From NCBI GenBank assembly GCA_947471745.1, contig CANJKZ010000774.1, positions 1,240,001-1,304,000 of the forward strand: 64,000 nucleotides of DNA, written 5' to 3'. Source of the stretch: Closterium sp. Naga37s-1. Taxonomy: Eukaryota; Streptophyta; Zygnematophyceae; Desmidiales; Closteriaceae. A program made the translations under genes and the position numbers. Shown piece after piece: positions 43,640 to 55,632 of this stretch (positions are counted from its first letter, which is position 1; every line of letters begins with the position of its first letter). A model generated the notes under the pieces. The model worked only from the letters and a program-made list of their open reading frames with translations, had not been told where the DNA came from and searched no databases.

Positions 43640-44226
43640 TTTACGCGCCCTTAGCCTTGCAGTCTCCCCCCTTGTTCTGCAGGCGCGTCAGCCAGGATGG
43701 CTACAGTAAACCATGGTTCCTTGATCCTTCTGTGATAACCTGTCAAAGGTTATCAAGGCTCGCGATAAGCGCATGGCTACTGAAGCAAAACAAACCCAAG
43801 TGCCTGCAAAACAGCGTTTTTGGCCCACGAAATTTGTAATGTTGCAACGTTCCGCAAAGATTTTTGTCCTAGGAAACTGGCGCATCACTGATGTGCGCAT
43901 CATGCAACTGCGAAAATGTCTCATCATGGCTGCGTTCTGCAGGCGCATCAGCCCGGATGGGTACAGTAAACCAGGGTTCCTGGTTCCTTCCTTGATAACC
44001 TGTCAACACGTTATCAAGGCTCACGATAAGCGCATGGTTGCCGACGCAAACCAAGTCCGAATGCCTGCAGAATAGCCTGTTTGGATCCTGAAATTTAAAA
44101 TGTCGCTGCGTTCCTTGTAGTTTCCCATCCTGACAATCTGGCGCATCAATGATGCGTGCACCATGCAACTCCTAGAAGTCGCATGATGCGCGCATCACCT
44201 GATGCGGGGCAACTGAACAACGCCCT
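43640..44226 (+). repeat. R1 hairpin repeat, two tandem copies
   Basis: R1a (about 43640-43925) and R1b (about 43926-44226) share CAGGCGCGTCAGCC / CAGGCGCATCAGCC, GGATGG(C/G)TACAGTAAACC, TTATCAAGGCTC(G/A)CGATAAG, and GCATGATGCGCGCATC. R1b ends in GCAACTGAACAACGCCCT (44209-44226), the complement of the AGGGCGTTGTTCAGTTGC end seen at 56811, so R1 has terminal inverted repeats. Non-coding, MITE-like. Confidence 0.75.
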
Positions 44227-44239
44227 AAAAAAAAAAAGC

Positions 44240-44506
44240 CGCATAATTGATGGACCACTGCTGCCCAACGTCACTAGCACCTACCGAACAACTGAGGGCA
44301 TTCCAATTCGAGTTTCCCCTTCCAATCTTTTAGGCAGCTACCCGGCTTGTGTGTGTGCAGTGTCGGGTAGTTATGTACAGGCATGTGGCGAAGGAGTCAA
44401 GTACGTGCTGTCTGACTTCGACGAACCCTGCTTTCCTTCTCCAATTTCATTAAATTCGAGATTCAAATGTCCGGAAGACATATTTCCAATTTCTCAATGT
44501 CCGAAC
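44240..44506 (+). repeat. R2 repeat, copy 1
   Basis: CACCTACCGAACAACTGAGG, TTCCAATTCGAGTTTCCCC, TTAGGCAGCTACCCGGCT, GTGTCGGGTAGTTATGTACA and TTTCTCAATGTCCGAAC. Recurs at 57238-57500 and 62371-62600, and inverted at 56131-56245 and 56761-56790. Element VI inserted at its right end. Confidence 0.8.
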
Positions 44507-44637
44507 TGTCAGAATGTTATATTGCTTACTTTGTGTAGGCTATAGTGCGGTAGCCCATAAGGGGTACGACCCAATTAGGGTTAGTACTTGTTCCCAACTT
44601 TTGTTCAATGCATTCATTCTCGTTCGTTAGTTTGACA
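44507..44637 (+). repeat. Element VI 5' LTR
   Basis: 131 bp, TGTCAGAATGTTATATTGC...GTTAGTTTGACA. Confidence 0.9.
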
Positions 44638-44780
44638 TGGTTTCAGAGCAGGTCCTTCACTAGGACCGTTTTTTTTCTAGGGCCCACCACAGAGCTGCCC
44701 CACTAGCTGCCCTCGTGCCGCCCCTGCAGCCCTCGTGCCACACCTGCTGCCCCGCACGCCGCCCTTTTGCGGCCCGCCAG

Positions 44781-45599
44781 TGTTGGTGCAACCCTACGGT
44801 TTGCACTCGGCTTGTTGTCCGTGTGCGTGAATGTGTGTGTGTATGGAATGGTATGAGGGCATGGGATAATATATATTTCATGCTTATAATTGTGTGTGAA
44901 TGTTGAGTCATGATGTCGAGTGTGTGTGTCGAGTCAATAGCGAGTTATCGCTAGACGCGTGTTACGCGGTCGTTTGTGTCTCGCGCGCGGTTTCTATTTT
45001 GTCGTGCGCGGTTTCTATTTTGTCCTGTGTCGAACGTTCGGCGTGTCGCAGGTGTGTGCAGCAGACCCATCAAGAACTCAAGGATGAGTTTGTGATGAAG
45101 AGCCCGAGCCTTGGTGTCAAGCCTCAAGTGATTTCGAAGCTTGCCAAAAGGGTACACCTCAAGATATTGAAGATAGTTACATTACTTTGTGTAGTGTAAC
45201 ATTTCACTTGGTGTAGGCCCTAGTGAAGGGTAGTTTCGAGACCCTTCGTGGTTGGGGACAGTGTGGCACTGTTCCACATCACTGTACCTCGGCTCTTGGG
45301 GTTTGTAGGAGCTGGGAGTCATTCCCAACTCGTAACTCTTCCTATCTTGTGTTCTAAGACTATAGTGGCTGCCATAGTACCGTTCGTTCAAACCGACGCT
45401 GTGTCGTCAATTCTTTATCAAATCGTGCAATCTAAATTGCTAATTGTAGACGACGTGAAGACGCTCCAGATCCAATTTAAATCAAGTCATTTGCAGCTGT
45501 GATCAGAACGCTATCAACGTTTGAAGCCGCTGTGCAGAAATCCGTCTGTGCTCTCTATCTTTCGTTTTAGGCACATTCAAGCCTATTGTGACTATAACA
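44781..45599 (+). repeat. Copia-2 solo LTR
   Basis: 819 bp from TGTTGGTGCAACCC to GACTATAACA, flanked by target duplication GCCAG (44776-44780 and 45600-45604) with no internal sequence on either side; GC-rich leader of element VI resumes directly. A textbook product of LTR-LTR recombination. Confidence 0.93.
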
Positions 45600-45604
45600 G
45601 CCAG

Positions 45605-46289
45605 TAGCCCCTAGGTCCCGCGCGTTGCCCCTTGCGGCCCGGCCGTCGACCCTAGGCCCCACGCGCCCGCCCCTGCAGGCCCGCCCGTCGACCCTAGGCC
45701 CCGCGCGCCCGCCCTTGCCGGCCCGCCCATCGACCCTAGGCCCCGCGCGCCCGCCCCTACAGGCCCGCCCGTCGACCCTAGGCCCCGAGCGCCGCCCTTC
45801 CAGGCCCGCCCGTCGACCCTAGGTCCCACGCACCCGCCCGTCGACCCTAGGCCCCGCGCGCCTGCTCCTACAAGCCCGCCCGCCGCCCCTTGCGGCCCGC
45901 CCGTCGACCCTAGGCCCCGAGCGCCGCCCTTGCAGGCCCGCCCGTCGACCCTAGGTCCCACGCGCGCCACCCCTTGCAGGCCCGCCCGTCGACCCCAGGC
46001 CCCGCGCGCCGCCTCTGCTGCCCTGCTTGCCGCCCCTTGCGGCCCGCCCCTCGCCCCTGCGGCCCGCGAGCCGCCCTTGCAGCCCCATGCGCCGCCCCCG
46101 GTGGCCCTCTCGCCGCCCCTGCTGCCCTGCTCGCCGCCCCTTGCGGCCCTCTCGCCGCCCCTGCCGGCCCGCCCGTCGCCCCTAGGCCCCGCGCCCCGCC
46201 CCTGCTGCCACCCCCTCGCAGCCCCTTTTGGCCCGCCCATCGCCCCTAGGACCCGCGCGCCGCCCGTGCTGCCCTGTTCGCCGCCCTTT
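45605..46289 (+). repeat. Element VI leader minisatellite
   Basis: Tandem units of about 40 bp containing GCCCGTCGACCCTAGGCCCC and GCGCGCCCGCCC to about 46020, then looser CGCCCCTGCTGCCCT words. It is the same leader interrupted at 44780 by the solo LTR. Not coding. Confidence 0.85.
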
Positions 46290-46929
46290 GTGAGATAGTG
46301 AGAATAGTTACATTACTTTGTATAGTGTAACATTTCTCTCAGTGTAGGCCCTTGTGGAGGGTAGTTTCGAGACCCTTCGTGGTTGGGGACAGTGTGGCAC
46401 TATTCCACATCACTGTACCTTGGCTCTTGGGGTTTGTAGGAGCTGGGAGTCATTCCCAACTCGTAACTCTTCCTAATTTGTGTTCTAAGTCTATAGTGGT
46501 TGCCATAGTGCCGTTCGTTCAAACTGACGTTGCGTCATCAATACTTGATGAACTCGTGTGATCTAAATTGTCTATTGTAGGTGATATCAAGAAGCTCTAG
46601 ATCCAATTTATAGCAAGTCATTTGAAGCTCTTACCTGAACGCTATCAACGTTTGAAGCTGTTGTGCAGAAATTCGACCGTGCACTCAATCGTTCGTTTTA
46701 GGCACATTCAAGCCTATTGTGACTATAACAAGTAGTATCAGAGCCCCTAAGAGCAGTTTCGACAATGGCTGGACCTGAGGAAAGGGGTGGCAGAGGTGCT
46801 GGTGGCAGTGGAGAAGCCCAAGGTCAAGGCCAACCCCGTGATTCAGCCATGGCGCCCGTGCAACCAAGTCTTGGCCCACCTAGGGATGAGCCTAGGGTGT
46901 TTCGGCTTGACAAGTTCAACCGAAGGAGA

Positions 46930-48530
46930 CCCTACACTCCCTGGACTATTGGGTGATCGATAGCGGCGCTACCTATAGCATGACACCTCGTGCGAACTTG
47001 CTCACCGAACTTGAACCGTCACCGGTGAAGCAAGTCACATCGGCTTTGGGGCAGTGAACAGAGGTGAAAGGCATGGACAAGGCCAGGTGAAGGGTGCTGA
47101 TGGGAAGATGGTGGGCCTCAAGAACGTGCTTTGGGTGCCCAACCTTGCTACGAACCTGATTTCCGTGCGGCGGTTGCAAAAGGCCAGCATGGACACGAGC
47201 TCGAAGGGAGCCAAGACCTACACCGCAAGGATTGGCAAGCGGGTTCTTTGGGACCTTCATGAGGATAGGGATGTCTACAACGAGATGTCGCAGATCCCTG
47301 TGGTCCCTATGCCTAAAGAGAGGCAAGTGGCAGCAAGCATCAGAACCAAGGGTGAAGCGGTTGGTAGCGGCTACAGCGCGAACAATGGTGCCAAGGTGAA
47401 AGAGTCCAAAAAATGCAAACCTGGAGGGACCAGCAAGCAGTGTGAGCTTGAGGAGAGTGGTGCAGCAGCCAAGAAGCAGCACAAGGGTGAGGAGAAACCC
47501 AAGGCAGCAGCGGAGGAGGAGTACGGAGAGAGCATGTGGGGCACTATTGCGAGTGCAGCATTCTCCAATCCGAATTCGGCTACCGAGGAGTGTGATTGGC
47601 ATACGTGTGAAGGGGGAGCCCGATGAGGTACTTGGCTGCCCGACATGCATGCAAGCCAAGTTCACCCGTTTCCCGTTCTCAAGTTTGGAGGCAACGGCTA
47701 AGGCACCACTTGATGAGGTGGTGATGGACGTAGTGGGCCCTTTGAAGCTTGGAGCTGCTGGAGCTGAGTACTTTCTCACCATAGTGGACGTCTACACTCG
47801 CATGACTTGGGTGTACGTGCTGTCCAAGAAGAGCAACGTGGCTGAAACGGTGAAGACCGATTGGTTGCCGATGGTGGAGCGGCAACAAAGACCGGTTAGT
47901 GAAGGCAATTCGCATCGATCGAGGGGGAGAGTTCCTGAGCAAGGAGTTCTCATTGTGGCTTAAGAAGAATTGCATAAGGCACTCCCTCACCATGCCATAC
48001 TCCCCTGCAATGAACAGCATCGCCGAGCGAGCAAACCGGACAATCACGGAGACGGCGCGCGGGTTGCTCATTGGAGCCAGGCTACCGGACTATTTCTGGC
48101 CTGATGCGGTGCGGAGTGCATGTGTGGCCAAGAACATAGCTTTGACTCATGTCGGAGCAGACAAATGGGTGCCCTATGTGGATTGGATTGGAAGGAAGCC
48201 AAAGTTGGATATGCTTCGGGTGTTCGGGTGCATGTGCATGGCGCTCGTGCCTAAGCATCTTCGGTGACAAGGCGATATGGGCTGTGCACTTGGTCATGGC
48301 TCAAAACAGCAAGGGGTGGCTTCTTTGGCACCCATTCCCCAAGAAGTTCTTGGTGAGCAGGGACTGCAAATTCATGGAGAACCTGATGTATAAGGATTGG
48401 AAGGCAGAGAATGAGGCGAAGATAGGCATGCGGTTTGGGGAGGTGAAGAGTTCTGGTTTGGAGCATGTGGAGCTGCCTTTGGAGCTGAGCAGCAGCAGCA
48501 CTACCACAAGGCAATAGTCCCTTGTGAATG
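46930..48530 (+). pseudogene. Copia-2 (plus copy) protease and integrase
   Basis: Protease region around DYWVIDSGATYSMTPR-like sequence (46940-47000), KNVLWVPNLATNLISVRRLQ, then the integrase: EVLGCPTCMQAKFTRFPFSS (zinc domain end), DEVVMDVVGPLKLGAAGAEY (first Asp), TRMTWVYVLSKKS, MPYSPAMNSIAERANRTITE (catalytic Glu region) and FGCMCMALVPKHLR. Fossil. Confidence 0.87.
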
Positions 48531-50370
48531 GAGGAGGAGGTGCAGCAAGTGAGCGAGCGTGCACCGACACTTCTTTCTCGCACTATGAGTGCTCCACGGA
48601 TCCGAGTCACCCCGCAGCAACGCCATGAGAGCCTTCATGTCCCTGCAGCTGAGGAGGAAGGAAGGGGCAAGAGGAGAATTCAAGCCCCAAATAGGCTGAC
48701 CTATGAGGCGCTGGGAAAGCCAGCCAAGTCAGCCTTGGCCGGAGCCGCAATGATGGTTAGAGATGACGAGGAAAGTGAGTACGAGAAGTTTGCTTTCGCA
48801 TTCTTCTCTCCGGTGGAGATGCCGGGGGAACCAGCAACTCTCAAGGAGGCCTTGGAGAGTAGTGATGCTGAGGAGTGGAAGAAGGCAATGGAGAGTGAGC
48901 TGAAGAGCATTGAGGAGAACGTCACGTGGGAATTGGTGGAGGTGCCGGAGGGACGTAAGGCGACTACGTCCAAGTGGCTCTTCAAGATCAAGTCCGACGC
49001 CGACGGTAAAATCGAGGGCTACAAGTCTAGGCTTGTGGCCAAGGGGTAAGGAGAAGGTGGATTATAAGGAGTTGTTTGCTCCTGTGGTGAAGCCAACGAC
49101 GCTGCAAACCCTACTCGCGGGAGCTACCATCAAAGGATGGGTGGTGAAACAAATGGACGTGACAACCGCGTTCCTCAACGGCATTCTCGAAGAAGATATT
49201 TTCTTGGCGCAGCCAGAGGGGTTTGATGATGGTAGTGGCAGAGTTTTGAAACTGAAGAAGGCCCTTTATGGACTGAAGCAAGCCCCTAGGCAGTGGTACT
49301 TGAAGCTACGAGACGTTTTGGAGGAGATCGGCTTCACTCCCTCAACGGCCGATCACTCATTGTTCATGCTTAGCGAGGGGGAGCAGAGGAGGTTCATGGT
49401 GGTGTACGTGGATGACATCCTCATCTTCTCACCCTCCTCTGACCTTGTGAAGGAGGTGATGCTGAAGCTTCAGGACAAGTTCAAGTGTAAGGCCCTTGGT
49501 GACGTCAACTTCTACCTCGGGCTTCACATTGAACGCGATGTGGAGCAGTGGTGCATGCGGGTGCATCAACGGAAGTACCTGGAGGCATTGGCTGCCAACT
49601 TTGGGCAGAGTGAAGGCCATGTGGCTACACCCTTTTCCTTTGGGTTCAAGTGTGTGAAGGGACCAGAGGAGGAGAGTGTTGGTGAAGAGGAGAGGCGCCA
49701 TTTTCACTCGTTGGTGGGCAGCCTCATGTATGCGGCGGTAATCACCTGACCGGACGTCGCGTTTGATACCGGACAGTTGGCTAGGGTTTTTCAATGCCCT
49801 AATGAGGAGCAGGTAGCTGCTGGATAGAGGGTGGCCAAGTATCTTGGCCAAACACCAACCGTTGGGCTGCAATACTCGACGGCGGCGCAAAGGCGCCAAA
49901 AGGGCGCGGATGGTGTTGAGCCCGGGCGTTTGTTCCTCACCGGATTCTCGTATGCTTCTTATGCTTCGGAACCAAAGGACATGACAAGTGTTGGAGGGTT
50001 CATTTTCTGTGTTGGTGGAGGCCCAACTGCTTGGGAGAGCAAGAAGCAGGTGGATCAAGCATTGAGCTCGGTGGAGTCCGAGTACATGGCACTCTTCCGT
50101 GCCGTACGGGAGATTATGTGGCAGCGGCGTTTGTTGGCTGAATTGGGGGAGGAGCAGCAAGGACCTAACCCACTCTACTATGACAGCCAAGGTGCCATTG
50201 CTCTTGGTAAGAACCCTGTGTTGCATGGCCCTTACGAAGCACATGAGGGTGAAATGGCATTGGACGAGGAGCATGGTGGCCGCGGGTGAAGTTGAGTTGC
50301 GCTACGTGAAGACGACGGGGCAGCCAGCTGACATGATGAACAAGAGGCTGGCTGAGCAGCAGCATTAGAA
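48530..50370 (+). pseudogene. Copia-2 (plus copy) reverse transcriptase and RNase H
   Basis: LKEALESSDAEEWKKAMESE and TWELVEVPEGRKATTSKWLF (RT entry), KQMDVTTAFLNGILEEDIFL, YGLKQAPRQWYLKLRDVLEE, FMVVYVDDILIFSPSSDLVK (catalytic YVDD near 49405). RNase H: DMTSVGGFIFCVGGGPTAWE, SSVESEYMALFRAVREIMWQ and LRYVKTTGQPADMMNK. Sequence group distinct from Copia-1. Fossil. Confidence 0.9.
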
Positions 50371-50826
50371 GTGTTGCAAGCTGGCTGGGATGGCTTTGAA
50401 CTAAGAGAGCAAGATCCTAAGGCCAACAATCCGAGGGGGAGTTTGTTGGTGCAACCCTACGGTTTGCACTCGGCTTGTTTCCGTGTGCGTGTATGCGTGT
50501 GTGTATGGAATGGTATGAGGGCATGAAATAATATATATTTTATGCTTACAATAGTGTGTGAATGATGAGGCATGATTTTGAATGTGTGTGTCGAGTCAAT
50601 AGCGAGTTATCGCTAGTCGCGTGTCACGTCGTTGTTTGCGTGTCGTGTGCGGTTTTCTATTTTGTCGTGTGTGGAACGTTCGGCGTGTCGCAGGTGTGCG
50701 CAGCAGATTTCCAAGAACTCAAGGAAGAATTTATCTTCAAGAACCAGAGCCTTGGTTTCAAGATTCAAGTGATTTCGAAGAATTCCAAAAGGGTAAAACT
50801 TCAAGATAGTGAGAATAGTTACATTA

Positions 50827-51008
50827 CCCCCAGGAGTGGTGGTAGTGACCATCTCATCCTGGAGGGCAGCGGTACTCACCAAGCTCGTAGAGAACGTGGG
50901 GAGGTGAAGACCGGAAAGTGAGCCGGACGAAACCGCTGGACACGGGAGCACAGTGGAGGAACGGGCAAGGACTGGACCCCCTCAGGGGTCAGCCAGTCTT
51001 ACCGGGAC
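50827..51008 (-). mobile_element. Copia-1 scrap (protease region)
   Basis: 182 bp whose minus-strand reading gives PVLARSSTVLPCPAVSSGSL-like and LVSTAALQDEMVTTTTPGG, the segment following the protease in elements I-IV. Orientation is opposite to element VI, so it is not part of it. No LTRs. Confidence 0.8.
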
Positions 51009-53640
51009 TGGATGACAATGAGGATGTCATCCACATAAACCACCATCAACTCCTCTGCTCCCCCTCGCCAAGCATGAACAAGGAATGATCGGCGGATGAG
51101 GGAGTGAACCCGATCTCCTCCAAGACTTCACGCAGCTTCAAGTACCACTGCCTAGGGGCTTGCTTGAGCCCATAGAGCGCATTCTTCAGCTTCCACACTC
51201 TGCCACTACCATCATCAAACCCCTCTTGCTGCGCCATGAAAATCTCTTCCTCTAGGACGCCGTTGAGGAATGCCGTTGTCACGTCCATTTGTTTCACCAC
51301 CCATCCTTTGATGGTAGCTCCCGCGAGTAGGGTTCGCAGCGTCGTTGGCTTCACCACAGGAGCAAACAACTCCTTATAGTCCACCTTCTCCTTACCCCTT
51401 GGCCACAAGCCTAGACTTGTAGCGCTCGATTTTGCCGTCGGCGTCGGACTTGATCTTGAAGAGCCACTTGGACGTAATCGCCTTACGCCCCTCCGGTAGC
51501 TCCACCAAATCCCACGTGACGTTCTCCTCAATGCTCTTCAGCTCACTCTCCATTGCCTTCTTCCACTCCTCAGCATCACTAATCTCCAAGGCCTCCTTGA
51601 GAGTTGCTGGTTCCCCCGGCATCTCAACCGCAGAGAAGAACGCGAAAGAAAACTCGTCGTACTCACTTTCCTCGTCATCTCCAACCATCATTGCCGCTCC
51701 GGCCAAGGCTGACATGGCTGGCTTTCCCAGCGCCTCATAGGTCAGCCTATTTGGGGTTTGAATACTCCTCTTGCCCCTTCCTTCCTCCGCAGCTGTAGGG
51801 ACATGAAGGCTCTCATGGCGTTGCTGCGGGGTGACTCGGATCCGTGGAGCACTCATAGTGCGAGAAGGAAGTGTCGGTGCACGCTCGCTCACTTGCTGCA
51901 CCTCCTCCTCTTCTTCCTCTGCATCCTTGGCCTCCTCTCCCCCATTCACAAGGGAATAATGCCTTGTGGTGGTGCTGTCGCTGCTGAGCTCCAAAGGCAG
52001 CTCCACATGCTGTAAACCGGAACTCTTCACCTCCCCAAACCGCATGCCTATCTTCGCCTCATTCTCCGCCTTCCAATCCTTGTACATCAGATTCCCCATG
52101 AATTTGCACTCTTTGCTCACCAAGAACTTCTTTGTGAATGGGTCCCAAAGAAGCCACCCCTTGCTGTTTTGAGCCATGCCCAAGTGCACAGCCCATATCG
52201 CCTTGGCACCGAGCTTGTTGTGCCGAAGATGCTTAGGCACGAGCGCCATGCACATGCACTCTATCACCCGAAGCGTATCCAACTTTGCCTTCCTTCCAAT
52301 CAACTCCACATAGGGCACCCATTTGTCTGCTCCCACATGAGTCAAAGCTCTGTTCTTGGCCACACACGCACTCCGCACCGCATCAGGCCAGAAGTAGTCG
52401 GGTAGCCCGGCTTCAATGAGCAACCTATGTGCCGTCTCCGTGATTGTGCGGTTCGCTCGCTCGGCGATGCCGTTCATTGCAGGGGAGTATGGCATGGTAA
52501 GGGAGTGACTTATGCCATTCTTCTTCAGCCACAATCCGAAATCCTTGCTCAGGAACTCTCCCCCTCGATCGGTGCGAATTGCCTTCACTAACCGGTCTTG
52601 TTGCCGCTCCACCATCGGCAACCAATCGGTCTTCACCGTTTCAGCCACGTCGCTCTTCTTGGACAGCACGTACACCCAGGTTTTATGCGTGTAGACATCC
52701 ACAATGGTGAGGAAATACTCTGCTCTAGCAGCTCCAAGCTTCAAGGGGCCCACCACGTCCATCACCACCTCATCAAGTGGTGCCTTAGCCGTTGCCTCCG
52801 AACTAGAGAACGGGTAACGGAAGAACTTGGCTTGCATGCACGTCGGGCAGCCAAGTACCTCATCGGGCTCCCCCTTCACATGTATTCCAGCAACCATCTC
52901 ATTCTTCACTAGCTGCTGCAAGATGGGCAGGGCCACATGCCCCATGCGCCGATGCAAGGTCAACCAATCACACTCCCCCGTAGCCGAAGTCGGATTGGAG
53001 AATGCCGCACTCGCAATAGTGCCCCACATGCTCTCTCCGTACTCCTCCTCCGCTGCTGCCTTGGGGTTCTCCTCACCCTTGTGCTTTTTCTGAGCTGCTG
53101 CACCACTCTCCTCGTGTTCACTGAGCTTGCTGGTCCCTCCAAGATTGCACTTCTTGGACTCAATCTCCTTAGCGCGACCGTTCGCGCCATCGCCGCTACC
53201 AACCGCTTCACCCTTGGTGCTGATGCTTGCTGCCACTTGCCTCTACTTAGGCATGGGGACCACAGGGATCTGCCACATCTCGTTGTAGACATCCCTATCC
53301 TCGTGAAGGTCCCAAAGAATCCGCTCACCAAGCCTCGCGGTATAGGTTTTAGCTCCCTTCGAGCTCGTGTCCATGCCGGCCTTTTGCAACCGCCGCACGG
53401 AAATCAGGTTGGCAGCAAGGCTGGGCACCCAAAGCACGTTCTTGAGGCCCACCATCTTCCCATCAGCACCCTTGAACATGGCCTTGCCCATGCCTTTCAC
53501 CTCTGCTCGCTGCCCCAAAGCCGATGTCACATGCTTCACCGGTGACGGTTCAAGTTCGGTGAGCAAGTCCGCACGAGGTGTCATGCTATAGGTAGCGCCG
53601 CTATCGATCACCCAATAGTCCAGGGAGTGTAGGGTCACCT
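51009..53640 (-). pseudogene. Copia-2 (minus copy) protease, integrase and RT start
   Basis: LDYWVIDSGATYSMTPRADL (protease), KNVLWVPSLAANLISVRRLQ, CDWLTLHRRMGHVALPILQQ and LGCPTCMQAKFFRYPF (integrase HHCC), DEVVMDVVGPLKLGAARAEY, AIRTDRGGEFLSKDFG, MPYSPAMNGIAERANRTITE (integrase core), then WDLVELPEGRKAITSKWLFK and KQMDVTTAFLNGVLEEEIFM (RT). Standard copia order. Fossil. Confidence 0.92.
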
Positions 53641-54810
53641 TCCCCACAGCAGCAGGCTCCTCAAGGCTTTCATCATTTTTTGGTGCAGCCAGGGCTTGCG
53701 TCGACACGAAGAAGATTTGACCCGAAAAGCAATCGTCCCTCGACTCGCCCTCGTTGTCACCGCTCTTCATATTTGCAGCTCCACCTCCGCGACCGCCACG
53801 GCCTCCACGGCCTCTTCTTCTCCCTCCTCCTGCTCCTTTACCCTCTTGGCCTTGAGCAGGAGTCCATCCTTCAGGGAGCTTGAAGCAATCACGCCACATA
53901 TGTCCGCTCTTGTGACAATAGTGGCACTCGCCGTCGAATCGGCCGCGACCGTGTCCGTAGCTCTTGTTGTCGCTGCCGTATCCGCCACTCCCGCGGCCTC
54001 CATTGGTTGTTGCTGCCAAATCTGCCTCCCCCTCGTCCTCCGCCCCTTCCACGGCCATACCCTCGGCCGATGCTTGCTGCCCCGGCGCCATCTGCACTCG
54101 CCAACTCACGGCGGCGGAAGTCCTCTTGAAGGATCGCTCGCTTCACGTCTTCAAGCGAGAGGCGGGGCAAGTCACGATGGAGGTTGATGATGAGTGAGGA
54201 CCATGACTCTGGGAGTAAGGCCAGCAACTTGGTCTTCTTTTGGAGCTCACTGTAGTTCAAATCAGCTCCCTCAAGCCGCGTCAACAAGTCGAAGAATTTC
54301 TGCACCCCTTCTTCAACCGCTTCGTCTTCTTCAATTCGTAGTGCCGCCATTTGCCATTCCAACACCACCGCTGCCGCCGCTGTTGCAGGAGCGTGTACAC
54401 CCTTGAGAGCAGCCCATGCCTTTGGTCCCTTCTCTGGTTCATGCTGGAATGGCTTGATGTGACGGATTTGGCTGCTCCCCAACGCTTGCCCAAGTAGGAG
54501 ATAGCCTTGTGCACTCTTCCGCACCCACAGGCTCTTCTCCGGGTCGTTCTCGGGGCGCTTCTCCGTTCCTTCCATCACTTCCAGCAGGTCATAGTGGTCA
54601 AATAATTTCTCTATTTTGAAGGACCATTCAACGAAGTTGTCGCCATTGAACTTGTCAAGCCCAAACACCCTAGGCTCATCCCTATGTGGGCCAAGACTTG
54701 GTTCCATCGGAGACATGGTGGGATCACGGGGTTGGCCTTGAGCTTGGGCTTCTCCACTGCCACCAGCACCTCTGTCACCCTTTTCTCAGGTCCATCCATT
54801 GTCGAAACTG
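53640..54810 (-). pseudogene. Copia-2 (minus copy) gag
   Basis: VFGLDKFNGDNFVEWSFKIE, EGTEKRPENDPEKSLWVRKS, LLALLPESWSSLIINLHRDL and EDVKRAILQEDFRRRELASA, a GRGYGRGRGGGRGGGRFG tail, and a zinc knuckle CHYCHKSGHMWRDC (C-x2-C-x4-H-x4-C). A full copia Gag layout. The plus-strand copy at 28004 is closely related. Fossil. Confidence 0.9.
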
Positions 54811-54833
54811 CTCCAAGGGGCTCTGATACCACT

Positions 54834-55632
54834 TGTTATAGTCACAATAGGCTTGAATGTGCCTAAATCGAAAGATAGAGTGCAGAGTCAGATTTCTGCA
54901 CAGCGGCTTCAAACGTTGATAGCGTTCTGGTCACAGCTGCAAATTACTTCAATCAAATTGGATCTGGATCTTCATGACGTCCCCTACAGTACGAAATTTA
55001 GATAGCACGATTTTATTACGAATTGACGACGCAACGTTGGTTTGAACGAACGGCACTATGGCAGCCACTATAGACTTAAAACGCAAATTAGGAAGAGTTA
55101 CGAGTTGGGAATGACCCCCAGCTCCTAGAAACCCCAAGAGCCGATGTACAGTGATGTGGAACAGTGCCACACTGTTCCCAACCACGAAGGGTCTCGAAAC
55201 TACCCTCCACAAGGGCCTACACTGAGAGAAATGTTTCACTACACAAAGTAATGTAACTATTCTCGCTATCTTGAAGTTTACCCTTTTTGGAGAGTTTCGA
55301 AATCACTTGAATCTTGAAACCAAGGCTCTGGTTCTTCAATATAAATTCTTTCTTGAGTTCTTGGAAGTCTGCTGCGCACACCTGCGACACGCCGAACGTT
55401 CCACACACGACAAAATAGAAAACCGCACACGACACGCAAACGATGACGTGACACGCGACTAGCGATAACTCGCGATTGACTCGACACACACATTCAAAAT
55501 CATGCCTCATCATTCACACACTATTGTAAGCATGAAATATATATTATCTCATGCTCTCATAACATTCCATGCACACACGCATGCACGCACACGGACAACA
55601 AGCCGAGTGCAAACCGTAGGGTTGCACCAACA
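54834..55632 (-). repeat. Copia-2 5' LTR (minus copy)
   Basis: 799 bp, same family as 27172-27969 and 44781-45599. Confidence 0.92.

Larger units (their letters stand above)
46291..50826 (+). mobile_element. Copia-2 copy, circularly permuted within its LTR
   Basis: Left end (46293-46728) is the second part of the LTR, ending GTGACTATAACA. The primer site (GTATCAGAGC near 46734), gag start, protease, integrase, RT, RNase H and polypurine tract follow. Right end (50444-50826) is the first part of the LTR. The two LTR parts share 23 bp (46293-46315 and 50804-50826). So the copy starts and stops at the same point in the LTR. Broken by several interruptions. Confidence 0.85.
51009..55632 (-). mobile_element. 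Copia-2 minus-strand copy with 5' LTR
   Basis: The 5' LTR is 54834-55632 (plus view TGTTATAGTCACAATAGG...GTTGCACCAACA) with primer-site complement GCTCTGATACCA (54820-54831). In minus order: gag, protease, integrase and reverse transcriptase up to the YVDD region. RNase H and 3' LTR are not seen. The coding part has long open stretches, the largest in the protease-to-RT interval, so this is among the better-kept Copia-2 copies, yet incomplete and broken. Confidence 0.9.
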
